From contig JAYKYS010000008.1 in assembly GCA_036924285.1 (NCBI GenBank), positions 19,453,001 through 19,517,000 on the forward strand: a stretch of DNA of 64,000 bases, given 5' to 3'. A program made the translations under genes and the position numbers. The notes under the pieces are model-generated. The model did no database searches. It was not told the origin of the DNA and worked only from the letters and a program-made list of their open reading frames with translations. How positions within the stretch are numbered: the stretch's first letter is position 1; every line of letters starts with the position of its first letter. Shown in pieces: positions 1-12,992 of the stretch. Source of the stretch: Asterella californica (lineage: Eukaryota; Streptophyta; Marchantiopsida; Marchantiales; Aytoniaceae).

Positions 1-1
1 C

Positions 2-1582
2 AATGCTGTTTTTCTTGCAAGAAAAAGACCCAAAACTGTCACAGGACAATTGGCATTGTATGTGAAGTCGAAAGTGGAAAGTCTAGAGGTAGATTTCGAC
101 TGGGCACATCTGATGTTGGAGAACTTAGAAAGGGAGATTTTACATGTTGAGAAACATGTGAAACAAGAGAAGAAAAGTGGAACTTTGGAGACTTTTTTGG
201 GGATTGCTCTCACTCACGTGATGATCCACGCGGGAATCTCTGGAGAAATAGTGTTCGTTTCCGTGCCACTTGAGCAATCTCAACTCGATGAAGCTGTTCG
301 GCAAACCGAAGTTCCCATACAGGTTCGTTAATTCGATCAATTTGAGTATCAATTTGACCACCACTCAGTTGTACGTGTATGTTATATGTTGTATAAAGAG
401 CACTATTCAATATGAAGTTCATAGCTGACTTTCATAGTTGTTGTTCCAATACAGGTAATCGTCACAGGAACCGAAGTCTCGGAGGAGCAAACTCTCCCCG
501 AAGATGAATCTGAGTAAGTGCGACTCGACCCTGCAGGTCGCACTGGGTGCGCACAGTGCGACTCGACATCGCACTCAATGCGCTGCGCGTTGCAAAAATC
601 AAAAAGACAATCGGAAAGAGTTTAGATCCGAAGAAATCGCTCACGCATAGTTCTGCAATTTCACTAGTTCTGCAATTTCACTGGTAGCTACGCTCGTTCG
701 TTGAAAATTCAGCTTAGATCTATAAGGCGAACTGGGTGCGCACATAGTGCGACTCGACATCGCACTCAGTGCGCTGCGTCCTGGTCGCACTGGGTGCGCA
801 TAGTGCGACTCGACATCGCACTCAATGCGCCCCGGTCGCACTGAGTGCGCACCTTACATTGAACATTGCACTGAGTGCGACCGAAGCGAACTGCTGTTAT
901 ATACTTTCCTCACGTTTTTACTCCTTTTCTCACAAGATCGGAAGAGGAAGAGGTGGACCTGCGTATTGCGGCGAAGAAAGAAGAGGAGAATCAAATTGAC
1001 ATGCGACTTGTCCGAAAGAGGAAGGAAGAGGAAGAAATCAACATTCGTGTGTCGACCAAGAGGATCGAAGAAGAGGAGTTGACAGAGAAGGTGAGAGCGA
1101 CAGAAGATGACTTACACGGGAGACTTCAGAGCATGGAGGAGTCACTTCATAGGAAACGAGAGGAATTGCAAGGATTAAAGGCCGAGGTCGAGCGCATACG
1201 ATCTTCTAAAGTATTTTATCCTCGTTTGATCGAACCCTCAAGATTTCCAGATTCTAATTTGGACATCTCGAACTATGAGCAACTACAATGCTCTTCTCCG
1301 ATCCATGGAAGTTGGAGGGTATCTGTCTCCGGGCATCGCTTCAGGCCAAGTAAGTTTTCTAATGGTTTGCATTTTATTTTGGTGGTGCTTTTTGTATTTT
1401 TGAAGTGAAATTGATTCTTACATGTTCGAATGAATGTAGGTTTGCACTATCTTCGCACAGAACATGTGTCTTCGTTTCAAGACGGTAAGAGAAGCAGCAA
1501 GTGGGAACTACCTGTACCTGAAATATTTTTCTACACTTCATTCGTGGAATCCATGCACAAGAGATTGTCTCCTCGTAGATGA
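2..1582 (+). pseudogene. 5'-truncated multi-exon gene with coiled-coil segment, unrecognised
   Basis: The reading frame is open from the window edge to a GT donor at 323. The inferred exons are 2-322, 455-513, 937-1349 and 1440-1582. They join in phase across introns with GT-AG ends (323-454, 514-936, 1350-1439), and this is the main evidence for a real gene. The first exon contains KRPKTVTGQLALYVKSK and ends PIQ. The third is an E/K/R-rich heptad-like coiled coil (about residues 130-220) holding EEEEVDLRIAAKKEEE. The last exon stops at TGA 1580-1582. Coding-like sequence continues in another frame to 1805 (DRDDYLVNILLPWLGTW), so either the end is frameshifted or a splice is missed. I do not recognise the family. 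It could be a transposon-associated gene. The N-terminus lies outside the window. Confidence 0.45.
518..880. repeat. TGCGAC/GTCGCA minisatellite inside an intron
   Basis: Imperfect units built from AGTGCGACTCGACATCGCAC and the reverse motif GGTCGCACTGGGTGCGC recur at about 518-590, 730-775 and 778-880. They fill most of the inferred intron 514-936. The units are partly self-complementary (GTGCGAC with GTCGCAC) and much richer in GC than their surroundings. Confidence 0.6.
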
Positions 1583-2099
1583 TTCGCCGCAGAAGAATAG
1601 TACTAACCACCCCTTTAGTGCGATTCATCCTCCAGCTTTTCGTCCAGACTCAGCAGATTTTGACAGAGACGACTACCTTGTGAACATTCTTTTGCCTTGG
1701 TTGGGAACATGGAGAACGAGTCTATCGGAAACAACTACTTTCGTACGTAGTTCTTACAAGCAAGTGTTTGGACGAGATCCTTTTGAGGGATTGAGAGCTT
1801 ACTAGGGTAAATTGTCCCTCGAGGACGAAGAGGTGTTATTTAGGAGTTGTACTCTTGCGCAGCGAGAGGATATGAAGAAGAACATCAGCTTGTATCAGTA
1901 AAGATCCAATATCAGTAAAGGTTCATAATGTGCTTTCAAACATTTAAATATCTTTTCTCACGATTGTCTCGACTCACCTCTCACACACGATTGAAAAACC
2001 ACATCGCACTACACAAGTGTTAAAATGGTAGCGCATACATTTCAGATTTAGATAAACTTTGTTACTGCGACCAAACAGAGAAATTTTGTTACTACGACC

Positions 2100-2560
2100 A
2101 AACCTTATTTGCGAGTTCTGGTTAGTGCGACGCGAGTTCACGTTAGTGCGACCAAACTTATTCTCGAGTTCTGGTTAGTGCGACCAACGCGCACCTTATT
2201 CTAGAGTTCTGGTTAGTACGATATTCCCATTGCGCACCTTATTCTGCCCGCACTTCGCACCGAAATACTGAGGCGGCCCGCACACTTCGCACTGAAATAC
2301 TGAGGCCGGCCGCGCTGAGTGCGACCAAAATACTAAGGCGGCCCGCACGGAGCGCGACCTTCGACACTCGGTCTCGGACGCACTGAGAAAAACCTTGTTC
2401 CTCGCACCGAAATACTGAGGCGGGCCGCACTGAGTGCGACCTCAGTGAGGGTCGCACTGAGAAAGCTTTATTCCTGAGTAAGGGTCGCACTGAGCGGTAT
2501 TCAACAAAAACCTTATTCCTGAGGGTCGCACTAGTGCGGCATTCAACACTCAGTGAAATT
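2100..2560. repeat. Second TGCGAC-type GC-rich repeat block
   Basis: Many interspersed units: GTTAGTGCGACCAA, CGCACCTTATTCT, CGCACTGAAATACTGAGGC, GGTCGCACTGAG. The core GTGCGACC/GGTCGCAC is shared with the block in the intron upstream, but the linking sequence differs. It lies between the end of the left-edge gene and the 3' end of the Harbinger pseudogene. Ownership by either is not established. Confidence 0.5.
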
Positions 2561-2698
2561 TCTGCACTCTCGCCACATTATCGAATCAACATTCATCATA
2601 AAATCTTAATATGCGGCGCAGTTTTATCGAAACAACATTTAACATATCTTAATAGAAAAACGAACCAATGTACAGAATGTAGTGCATGCGAACACTAT

Positions 2699-4122
2699 CT
2701 AAGATTTGAATAAGGAACCACCTGGGTTTCTATTATGCTCAAGACAAACTTGTACAATTCTAATTCGGCGGAATACTCCAGTGGTAGTGGGTTGCACATT
2801 CGTTGTCCGAACTTTGTCGTCTCCATCTCGTTCGATGATCAACTCTCCATCTTCCTCAGTCCATTCGTCTCCATTCCTGAAAAGATAATTGTGTAACATA
2901 GCACAGCATCCTACCCATCTCACTAAATGCTTATTTTCTGATCTCCTTTTCAACTGGGTGCGGGACTTGCTTCAAAGAATGCCATCGAGATTTCAGTATA
3001 CCTATACAATGCTCATTCGCGACTCTAGCATGAGCTAAACATGTATTGAAATCCTGCTTATCTTGATCTCCGATGGCCATTCGAAACGATGGAATTAGAT
3101 GCCGCAGTGGCGAATACCCTGAGTCACCAAGTAAATACTGCTCTTTCTCAAATAATGGACTCTCGTTGTCGTCGATGTGCTTCCAAAGAGGAGATTTTCG
3201 CAAACACGTAATATCTTGGCAGCTTCCTGGCATTCCTGCAAATAAGAAGAAAATTTGTTTCATGTGACAACAAAACCACTTGTGCGTTCATAGAATAGTT
3301 ACACTTTCTGTTATAGTAAGTCTCTCCATCAAATCGAGGCCTCTAAGACAAAGGCAATAAAGTGACATCTATCAATCCTATACATCCTGGAAACCCTTTT
3401 GAGGCAAAAACTTCAGAGATGGCTCTCATTTTCTCGCGATTTGGTCACTGAATGTATCCTCCAAGTGTAGATTCCAAAGCCTGCATCACTCTCCTCGTAT
3501 AAAGCACCATAGTCCCGTGTCCAATCCCCCATAGAAGTAAAGAACGACCAAGAGCTGCACCGTTGCCATTATGACCAAATCTATCCAATGCAACTGCTAC
3601 TTGTAAACACACGGGAGCTTGTTTCACCCGAGCTTGATTATAAAAAACAGAATGAGTACTCACTATATCTACCAATCTAGAAAAACTCCTCCTATCCATC
3701 CTAGTTAGCTGTCTAAAAGAATCATTCGGAAGATTTTGAAAGTAATTCTTGTAGAAATCTTTGCTCTTAAAGAAGGTGAACTAATCTTGTCTTTCTAAAT
3801 ATCGAGAAGAGGACAAAACTCGATACAGCTCGATCAATTCTTCTTCCGAATCTGAATCTAACCCTCCATCATCTTCGGAAGAAGATATCACCTTCTCCGT
3901 ATACTCGTCCTTTCTCAAGTTAGCTTCTTTCTCTTCGCTTTCGGTCTCACTCTCCGTATCATTTTCCGTCTCACTCTCCGCAGATTCATCCGAACTAGAG
4001 GAAGCTAACATCACTCGCATCTCCACAATGTCCTCGATGGTTTTCAATAAAAGTTTCCTTTCTGAAACTCGTGGCATACTTTTGACAGAAAACTTCGAGG
4101 GAACAACGCTTGGAATTTTCAC
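2699..4122 (-). pseudogene. PIF/Harbinger (DDE_Tnp_4) transposase, broken
   Basis: Reading on the minus strand, an acidic Ser/Glu-rich leader (4122-3781) is followed by the helix-rich N-terminal part with ARVKQAPVCLQVAVALDRFG (about 3640-3580). The catalytic region then shows a DDE-like triad: D in GLIDVTLLPL (about 3375), D in LLGDSGYSPLRHL (about 3120) and E in VANEHCIGILKSRW (about 3010). The C-terminal helix is VRWVGCCAMLHNYLF (about 2920-2880). This order matches plant Harbinger/ALP1-type nucleases. Defects are an in-frame TGA after GGYIQ (3445-3447), where the family usually has W, a TAG after LLPLS (about 3340) and a frameshift near 2945. A probable intron lies at about 3287-3243 (ends in TTATTTGCAG before the GMPGSCQDI exon). 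The start is uncertain; no convincing ATG precedes the acidic leader. No partner Myb gene is seen beside it. Confidence 0.85.
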
Positions 4123-6086
4123 TTCGACGGGAGCGTTGTTGGATCAGAGAAATTCAGCGTCGAGAAGTCTAAGCGATACCTAAAATTCCCTCTTTGAGAA
4201 GATGAGTTTTTGATTTCAAATTTAGAACAGCCCGAGGTACACCCACGTGACGAGGTACAGCGACGTTACCATGTCACCGTGTACCGTTAAGTACTTATGT
4301 AAGTACATGTAATTTAATTCACGGCCACGAATGTTACGATCAGAAGGATGAGAGCCACGGATCACTTCTGCGGGTACTTCCCTGAGGTACCCGACCTGAC
4401 CGTTGTCCGTAAATACAGCCCGCGGAAAGACGAATAACCCTTACGGCCAGTAACTTTGACACCCCCTAATAAACTTCACCCCCGCACAGGCGGGTTTAAA
4501 TTATAAAAAAATTACAAAAATTACAAAATACAAAACGCTTAGCGAAAAGACTCTTGGAATGGCGTAAGGCCAAGTACTTCCATGATCTGTGTCAGTAACA
4601 AATCATCGTCTTGAATCTTAGAATGTAGTTAGAGCTGTTCCGAAGTAGCGCAAGTGTGCAGGTTTCCTTATGGGTTACTTAATTTCAGGGTACGAGCTCG
4701 AGGCCCTTCGTTCGTCTCAAACTTCCCGTGATAGTGGACAGGTTGACAAATGGAGAGCTACCGACTTTGTCAAGCATTTCGGTGCATTGGATTGTTTTAT
4801 TGCATTCGTCATGAGTGTCAAACTTCTTTGCTCGTGTCGATTTTGGAGATATCGTATCCCAGCAACTAGTAGCAATATGTTGTAATCACTCGTATTTCCT
4901 TCTTTGCTCTCCGGCATAATAAATTGACCCCGTGGCCTTCTCGTGTCGTGGAAAAGGGAATCCTCGGAGGACAAAAGACCAGATCAACACAGTTACTGCA
5001 TGCAGAGGAATATCATCATCTTTCTTTACGTAACTGCAGCCGCATTCCGCTTCCAGATCCATTTCAGTTAACTGGCTGAATTCGCTGGTTTTACGCTATG
5101 AGTGATTGCACAGACCGACAATGTCTCTCTGCAAAAGTTTCAGCACTGCCTGTTCACAACAGTGATGGAGAACTCGAACACCTGCCCATGCTAGAAGATG
5201 GAAACGACAAACGGGAAGCGCTTTAAACTTCCCCTTGAAAAATGACAGCAGTCCGCTCCGCATGGACGCAAGACGTAAGGACCATGCCAAAATTTTGATG
5301 TACGCCAAACTCACATCGGTAACGTGTTGCTCATGTTCAACCTTTCCTACCATTCTTCTATTAGGCAAGACGACAGGCATGTAAATTTGGCCTGATACGA
5401 ACTTCATGATGGTATTTCCCTCGTTACAGAAATCTTACAACTAACCAGGCGATTGCAAAGTTTTAGAAATGGACACTACAAAGCTCAGAAATGTCTGTAC
5501 AATCCAGTTTTTACGATCGGAAGCAAAGTCAGTCGTTCAGTTTAGCTAGTGCTAGCATGCATATGGAGGCCGACCTTGCGTCCAGATCTATTACTCAAAG
5601 TCTGTTTTATGCAGTAAACAGTCTGCCGATGAATGTAACAAGCAGATGTGGAGAGAGGCTACTGCAAGCATGCGCAGACACTCATGGAGAACCCAAGTGA
5701 GGAACTGAACGAACAAGAAAGTCTCCAACAGACGCAAGAGAAGTTCTCAGTCGGAGCAAATTGATGTCGTGAGAACAATGGAAGAAAATTTCATCTAATT
5801 TGCTGGAGACTGACAAGGAAGCATAGAGCTCAGAGTGTTGGATCAGTAGTAGAATGGGTCTTCTTCAGATACAATCATATGTGCATAGAAATATATTCCA
5901 CACTTCTTACCAGAACTTCTTCAAGCTCTTGTACACCTAGAATATATATATAAGCTTAAGTAACAACCTATTCGGCAAGAACCTAGTGGTAAGGGATGCA
6001 AGGCGGCAACACCGTCTTGGCATGCTCTTTACACCAGTACTCTTCGAAACCTCAGGCCTGTAAACCTTGGAACAAGTGGCCTAAGC
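4123..6086. other. Spacer without recognisable genes
   Basis: Between the Harbinger leader and the LRR gene I see no convincing coding sequence; open frames here are at chance length. 4215-4300 has repeated GAGGTAC/GTACC words. 5860-6086 is presumably 3' UTR of the minus-strand LRR gene, because a related stretch occurs at 29139-29309. Confidence 0.4.
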
Positions 6087-6659
6087 TTAAGGTCTCTTGG
6101 GACCTCCCGCGAACTTGTTGTTTGTCAAATCTATTGTGGTGAGAGAGCCCAAATTGTCGATGCAGGATGGGTAGGAATCCAGAAGGTTGTTCCTCAAAAT
6201 AAGGGTGTTGAGATTGCTCAGCTTGCAGTACTCGCCAGGGATGGGTCCGATGAGGTTACAGCCGTCAATGATCATCGTCTTGAGGTTGAACAGACCACCC
6301 AAAGTGGTGGGGAGGAGTCCGTTGAGGCCAATGTTGGTCATGTTGAGAGACTCCAAAGCACCTAAATCTCCCAGACCGGAGCATATCACGTACGGTTCTC
6401 CAGCAGGAGGGGCCGTTGGAATATCCGACTGCGTTATCGCCAGACCGATCACTCGACCACCGCCGTTGCATGTGACTCCCGTCCATTGGCAACAGTTGGT
6501 TCCTTCTATCCATGTACTGAATGCTTTTCCTACCTGCCAAAGCTCACGCGAGAAGTACAACAACGCACTGTTGTCCGTCGCGCTGCAAGTCTGCGCATGT
6601 GTGGCTTCAGCGGCTACTGACAGAACAAGGAGCAGCGTCCAAAATCGAGCGTGACCCAT
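6087..6659 (-). CDS. Secreted leucine-rich-repeat protein (LRRNT plus four LRRs)
   Basis: A single-exon frame of 190 aa starts at ATG 6659. Residues 1-22 form a signal peptide (hydrophobic LLLVLSVAAEA, cleavage near THA/QT). Residues 25-64 are an LRRNT_2 cap with paired cysteines and the motif CCQWTGVTC. Four plant-type LRRs follow at about residues 95-186, for example LGGLFNLKTMIIDGC and LSNLNTLILRNN. There is no transmembrane segment or kinase. Such small extracellular LRR proteins resemble the DRT100/PGIP class or the ectodomain of LRR receptors and act in the apoplast; the ligand cannot be read from sequence. It ends abruptly at PKRP-stop. The decayed paralogue at 34563-34718 continues a further nine residues, so this copy may be slightly shortened. 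Paralogous pieces also lie at 25433-25530 and 29139-29309. Confidence 0.8.
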   Translation of the reverse strand: MGHARFWTLLLVLSVAAEATHAQTCSATDNSALLYFSRELWQVGKAFSTWIEGTNCCQWTGVTCNGGGRVIGLAITQSDIPTAPPAGEPYVICSGLGDLGALESLNMTNIGLNGLLPTTLGGLFNLKTMIIDGCNLIGPIPGEYCKLSNLNTLILRNNLLDSYPSCIDNLGSLTTIDLTNNKFAGGPKRP

Positions 6660-9256
6660 CTTGGGCAGCAGCAGCCTGTGGACGACGGAGCTAATGAGTG
6701 GAACTGCACACAGCCAACAGCCCGAGGGGAGAAATGGTCAGAGTTCCAAATCTCACAAGATGGTCAGAGTTCTAAAACCTCAATTGCAATATGCGCATGT
6801 TCGTACCCTCACAGTCCCAACAATCGACCTAAGTTCAACATCCGGAGGCTGATAATGAACCAACAACACCAGAACAACAACGTCACCAGAATTAGGATAC
6901 CCAAGAACTACCCAAACATCAGCAGCGAGGAATGAGAAACGCTGGCCACACGCCATAGCTACACACGAGCGTCGGCTGGCCACTCACTCGACTGATTCTT
7001 GTGACAGGGGTTGTAAGTAAAGGAGATACTCACATTGCTCTCGAGAGTACAAGACAAGTGTCGGAGAGAGAACTGGCACACCTAGTAAACTGTCTTGAAT
7101 GAATTGCTGAGTGACTGCAGAGGTTTCAGGAATGCAGGAGAGGGGAGTACTCCCTGGATGAGAGAGAGAGCTGTTCACCTCCCTGATTGCAGTGGAGGCA
7201 GTGGACTTTGCAGTAGAGTTCCACGCACTTGTATGGCCACTAGAAGAGGTGGGTCCGAACGAGTCAGACAGTGACTTGTTCGACTGTCCGACTACGCCCA
7301 AACGTCAAACCAGTACTGTGACAGTGGTTCATAGTAAAATCCCATGATGGAGACTTTTACTTGTATGCATAGTGCACTGAGTGAGAGATAATTAAGCAGG
7401 TGTTTGGGAAAATCGCAAGCTGCCGTAGTCGTCAGCGAAATATCACTCCGGGGGATGGATTATCACGAGCGAGGCAACAACCCACCTCGACCAGTGTCCA
7501 TGAGTACTCTCTTGAGTCTTGATCACAACACTACACATTGTGAAGCGAAACCCGGAAATTTGAGGAACTCAAACTGCTGAAAGATGATAATTAACGGCTG
7601 CCCAGAGTCTCAATTATTCCAGTCGACTAGCTCCTCAATCCGCAGGTTTGCTTCAAACAGGAAAGAAAACAAATAAACAGGCGAGGGCTAGCTGATTCCT
7701 GCATTTCCCTGTGTTTCCGATTTACTATGGACGGTGGGAATAGATTTCAGTTACCTGTGAACTTTGTGCATTAACCAGTTTCACTGGAAAAAATTACTGG
7801 GTGCATACATAATATTGTTTATTTTATGTGATATATCGGTTCTTCTGAACGTATACGCAAGTACAACCTGCTTATTCTTGATATGCTTTTATTAGACTGC
7901 AGGAGAGAAACATTCTGAGTGGTCGAGCATACCTTTCCTCTTTGAGGCCCCTTCCGATTAGTCCATGTTCAGATCTAATTGTTCTACGCAGTGCTTCATG
8001 ATCATGTAAAACTTCGCAAATGCGCTAGACGTTAGTTCTTCTGGAAAAAGACAGCATCCGAGATTAAACATTCGCCACACCTCTGATCATGAGGACGAAG
8101 ACTTGGTCTCTCTTCCAGTATGCAACGTTGGACTTCTTTTAGCTTGTCAGGCCTGCAGTTGCCGTATCGGCTGTCCCCTACGTTGCTATGAGTTTCAAGT
8201 CAACGCTATGCACGCTACGCCTTCCGCAAATTTAGAGCGCTAAGATGTAGGTTAATAGTCTTAGCTAAACCTAGCCTATTCTTTCTGGCTGCCACTTACC
8301 GGCCCCGGGGGTATTGTGTCTTCACGTGAACCCCCACGAACCATCACAGCTAAAGATCACCGGAACATTTAGTACGTAGACTTCGCTAAGTTGATTTGAT
8401 CTGCTGAAGCAAAATGTGCATCTAGATTTATCTCAGTACACTTGCTGATGTCAAGCACTTGTCGGTTGCAAGGTTTGACTTCTGAACCATTCGGATTTTG
8501 CAAGTCAGCTAGCAGTCCAACACAGCAACTTGAGAACCTGTTATATAAGTCTGAGAAACTTTAACTCATTCATCAAGTGCTGAGGCAGATTGTGGGGTCA
8601 CCTGCTTAGTGCGTACCTCATTACTTAGTACGCCCCAGTACCCTACCACTGATAGACTAGCTAGCTACTGTAGGAAGCGCGGACCACTCTGTTGTTTGAG
8701 TCACTATAAAACGGAGGTAAGCTGATGTCCATCCAACCCCGGAGCTTCTGCATGTGTTGATCTCAGAACGGAAGAAACATTGAGCCTTCATTCCTGAAGC
8801 CATGCATGCGCAGGAGTACTGACAGTGTCGTCGGTCTCTCATTCAGAACAGAACCAGTGCTCATCATACTTGTTTCTTCAGAAGCACTCGAGTTGCGATC
8901 GAACGAGTTGATCAGTACACTAGGTAAGTACACAACATCGGTCGTCCTGCCTCTCCGGTTCTAGTACACCAAATAGGCCAGCGATTCACTTCTCTTCCAA
9001 CCCATTCCTCCCTTCTGCTGAATTTCTGGGGAGAACTCGATCGTAGTATCCACTTCAGTGACATGTTGCAAGGGATTAGTGACCTTCTAGCTCGTGAGAT
9101 GACATTTCTTTGACTTTCAAGGTCTCCATTCTTATCAAGTTGTCCAGTTGGGGCACGTTGCGTCGTATGAATTGACAAGGAACATTTGATTGCCGACAGA
9201 ACTGAGGATTGCACGAAGGCTAATACGGTGGTTACGTTTGACATACAAAGAGCATC
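6660..9256. other. Divergent intergenic region between LRR gene and peroxidase
   Basis: This region must hold the promoters of both the minus-strand LRR gene and the plus-strand peroxidase. I see no third gene. Open frames such as 8912-9244 (minus) have no recognisable domain and overlap the likely peroxidase 5' UTR. Confidence 0.4.
8541..8549 (+). promoter_or_regulatory. Candidate TATA box for the peroxidase gene
   Basis: TTATATAAG is the best TATA-like word upstream of the peroxidase ATG (9257). It lies about 710 bp upstream, so it would imply a long leader, possibly with an intron. No transcript evidence is available. Confidence 0.2.
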
Positions 9257-10653
<1,397 letters not shown>

Positions 10654-10692
10654 ACTCCTGCTATCTCTTGTTGCATCTTCTCTTCATCATTC

Positions 10693-11122
10693 AGTTGCAC
10701 TTGAACCTCGACGAAGAAGTACAAGGCCCATGGACTCACGAGTTATGGCAGCCAACCTGAAAGGCTGGCTGTTGTCTTAACCGACGCAGATGAACCTGTG
10801 CATTCAAACTTAGTCCTCTATGTTTAAGGAAAACCAGAAATTGAAGACTTGTCGAGACTTCTCGCTCCATATGTTCAAACAGCCCCAACCTTGCAATCGA
10901 TTTAAAGGCAATAAAGGTATGTGCTGTCTTTACCTGCACACAGAATGATGAATTTTATGTGAAATTCAGTCTGAGCGTGATACACGTGCCTTGCAATCGG
11001 TATACTAGGCTTTCGATATCTAGATCATCACAATATTATTATACAGACGCATTTCTAGCGTGGAACTTGTTTCTGTGGTACGTATAAATCCAGTGTAATC
11101 TAGATAAGTCGATGGTGCTGCC
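10693..11122. repeat. Peroxidase 3' flank, copy A of tandem duplication
   Basis: From TTGAACCTCGACGAAGAAGT to GTCGATGGTGCTGCC this stretch is near-identical to 11179-11802, apart from an insertion in copy B. It starts just after the peroxidase stop codon, so the duplicated unit is 3' UTR and downstream DNA without the coding exons. Confidence 0.85.
10910..10915 (+). terminator. Poly(A) signal of the peroxidase gene
   Basis: AATAAA lies 257 bp after the stop codon, in a stretch that is repeated in the downstream duplicate (second AATAAA near 11578). Confidence 0.45.
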
Positions 11123-11124
11123 TC

Positions 11125-11193
11125 TTCATCATTCAGTACTGAATGATGAACTTCCACTTCCGAGGTTCAAGTGCAACTAGTTGCATTGAACCT
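11125..11193. repeat. Inverted junction between the duplicate copies
   Basis: A 26-bp perfect palindrome (TTCATCATTCAGT and its complement, 11125-11150) is followed by a second inverted repeat (CGAGGTTCAAGTGCAACT / AGTTGCATTGAACCTCG, 11161-11193). Together they are an inverted copy of sequence at about 10684-10712, placed exactly at the boundary of copies A and B. Confidence 0.75.
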
Positions 11194-11802
11194 CGACGAA
11201 GAAGTACAAGGCCCATGGACTCACGAGTTATGGCAGCCAACCTGAAAGGCTGGCTGTTGTCTTAACCGACGGAGACGAGCCTGTGCATTCAAACTTAGTC
11301 CTCTACGTTCAAGGAAAACCAGAAAATGAAGACCTCACGTGATCTATCAGGAAGATAAGGGAACTAACTAATTGAAGGTAGATTTATAGACTAAGGGTTA
11401 TATAAGTTATTGAACCCCGTGCAAGTTTCGTTCTGATTAGAGGATGTCCGAGTGAATTGCCCCATGTCGGGATATGAGGATCATAACTGGATCGCCGTCA
11501 TGTAAATATATAAGACTTGTCGAGACTTCTCGCTCCATATGTTCAAACAGTCCCAACCTTGCAATCGATTTAAAGGCAATAAAGGTATGTACTGTCTTTA
11601 CCAAGTTTACCTGCACACAGAATGATGAATTTTATGTGAAATTCAGTCTGAGCGTGATACACGTGCCTTGCAATCTGTATACTAGGCTATCGATATCTAG
11701 ATCTGTTCATCCAATATTATTATACAGACGCTTTCTAGCGTGGAACTTGTTTCTGTGGTACGTATAAATCCAGTGTAAACTAGATAAGTCGATTGTGCTG
11801 CC
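11179..11802. repeat. Peroxidase 3' flank, copy B of tandem duplication
   Basis: Collinear with 10693-11122 at high identity, with one 178-bp insertion (11334-11511) and a short insertion (CAAGTTTAC, near 11605). It has its own AATAAA near 11578. Confidence 0.85.
11334..11511. mobile_element. 178-bp insertion in copy B with 5-bp target duplication
   Basis: Copy A reads straight through GAAGACTTGTCG. In copy B the same site reads GAAGAC, then 178 bp, then AAGACTTGTCG. AAGAC is therefore duplicated (11329-11333 and 11512-11516), as expected for transposon or retroelement insertion. I see no clear terminal inverted repeats, TG...CA ends, poly(A) tail or RNA polymerase III boxes, so the class is unknown. 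Confidence 0.6.
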
Positions 11803-12830
11803 ATTTATGCCAACGACCTAAAACCCGAAGCCTATCGACCGCCGTGCCGTTACCTCATGTGGAATATTTTACTGTATATTAATCTTTTGTGGTAATTGAA
11901 AATCATGAGTTCGGATGTCCCGGGGTTACTGAAACGTAGGGCAACTCTGTACTATCTTGGGTCGTCTAATATATGGACTTCGTTAAACTTTGTAACAAAC
12001 TATTCCACTGTCACTCTTGCTCCGTCTGGTGGTTTTCGTCCGACAGCAGCTGGTGGTCGACCTCCTCCGACCTCCGTTCGTGCGTCCTTGGCCATCATGT
12101 GGTGTATGCGGCCTGGTGTTCCTTCAACTTGGATTTGTCTACTCCGGGCTCGTCTTACACTTCAGTCTCCTTGTGGTTATTATTGAGAATTCGACGGAAG
12201 CTTACTGCAAATCTGCAGAGCTCGCTGTGACTAAAGTTCAGATACAGAGATCTTTATTCTGCACACTGCTTGATGTTACGGCCAGCTTCACACTTTATTC
12301 CGCAAGTAATTAATCTGATTACTGAGTCAGCTGAATACAACTAAGAGTCCCCAACCAAGAGCAAGACCTAGTATAAATAAGTAGATGGGAATGGCAAGAA
12401 TAGAGAACGCACATGTGACTTATCACTGTCTGCGCTCTTGCACATTGATACAGATCTACAGTTGCCTAACGAGGAAGGCAAGTTACATATTAAGGAACTG
12501 TGCTAATATAAAAGTCAACTATGGCTAGATTAGAATCCAATCTGTCATCGTAGTGCTGGATTGACCGTCAACACTCTCACTCGAACTATGATGATACAGA
12601 GCTCACAGGAAAACATTACTTCATTGCACTTTGATATCTACACTATTGAATATATTTTACACGGTTTTCAGCCTTGTAACGGTGTCATTTTTCTTTCACA
12701 CCAAGCATTAGGGCGATTAAAGTAGCGGATGACTTAAAACGTGCAAATTGTGAGACGTTTTAAACTATTATCTTTTACACCACCACGTATGGTATTTAAA
12801 GTGCTATTCTATTAGTGTAAAATTTTTTGT

Positions 12831-12992
12831 TAACATGTATGATGCAGAAGTGGATATTTGTCCTTATAGATTTTACACCCGTGTTTGAAAGTGCAACTTT
12901 ACAAGTGCAATTAACATGTATGATGCCTAAGTGGATATTTGTCTTTATAGATTTTACACCGGTGTTCGCAAGTGTAATTTTACAAGTGCAAA
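12831..12992. repeat. 81-bp tandem duplication
   Basis: Two adjacent units, 12831-12911 and 12912-12992, each beginning TAACATGTATGATGC and containing TATAGATTTTACACC and TTTACAAGTGCAA. They differ at several positions. TTTACACC / GTGTAAAA words also occur just upstream, so the pair may be part of a larger decayed element. Confidence 0.8.

Noticed and set aside
6187..6654. 155-codon plus-strand frame opposite the LRR gene
   Set aside because: Antisense shadow of the LRR coding sequence with no recognisable product.
8912..9244. Minus-strand frame just upstream of the peroxidase
   Set aside because: No domain, and it lies in the probable peroxidase leader.
12017..12313. Overlapping plus-strand frames at 11.9-12.3 kb
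   Set aside because: Three overlapping frames of similar length without homology or splice signals; not coding by inspection.
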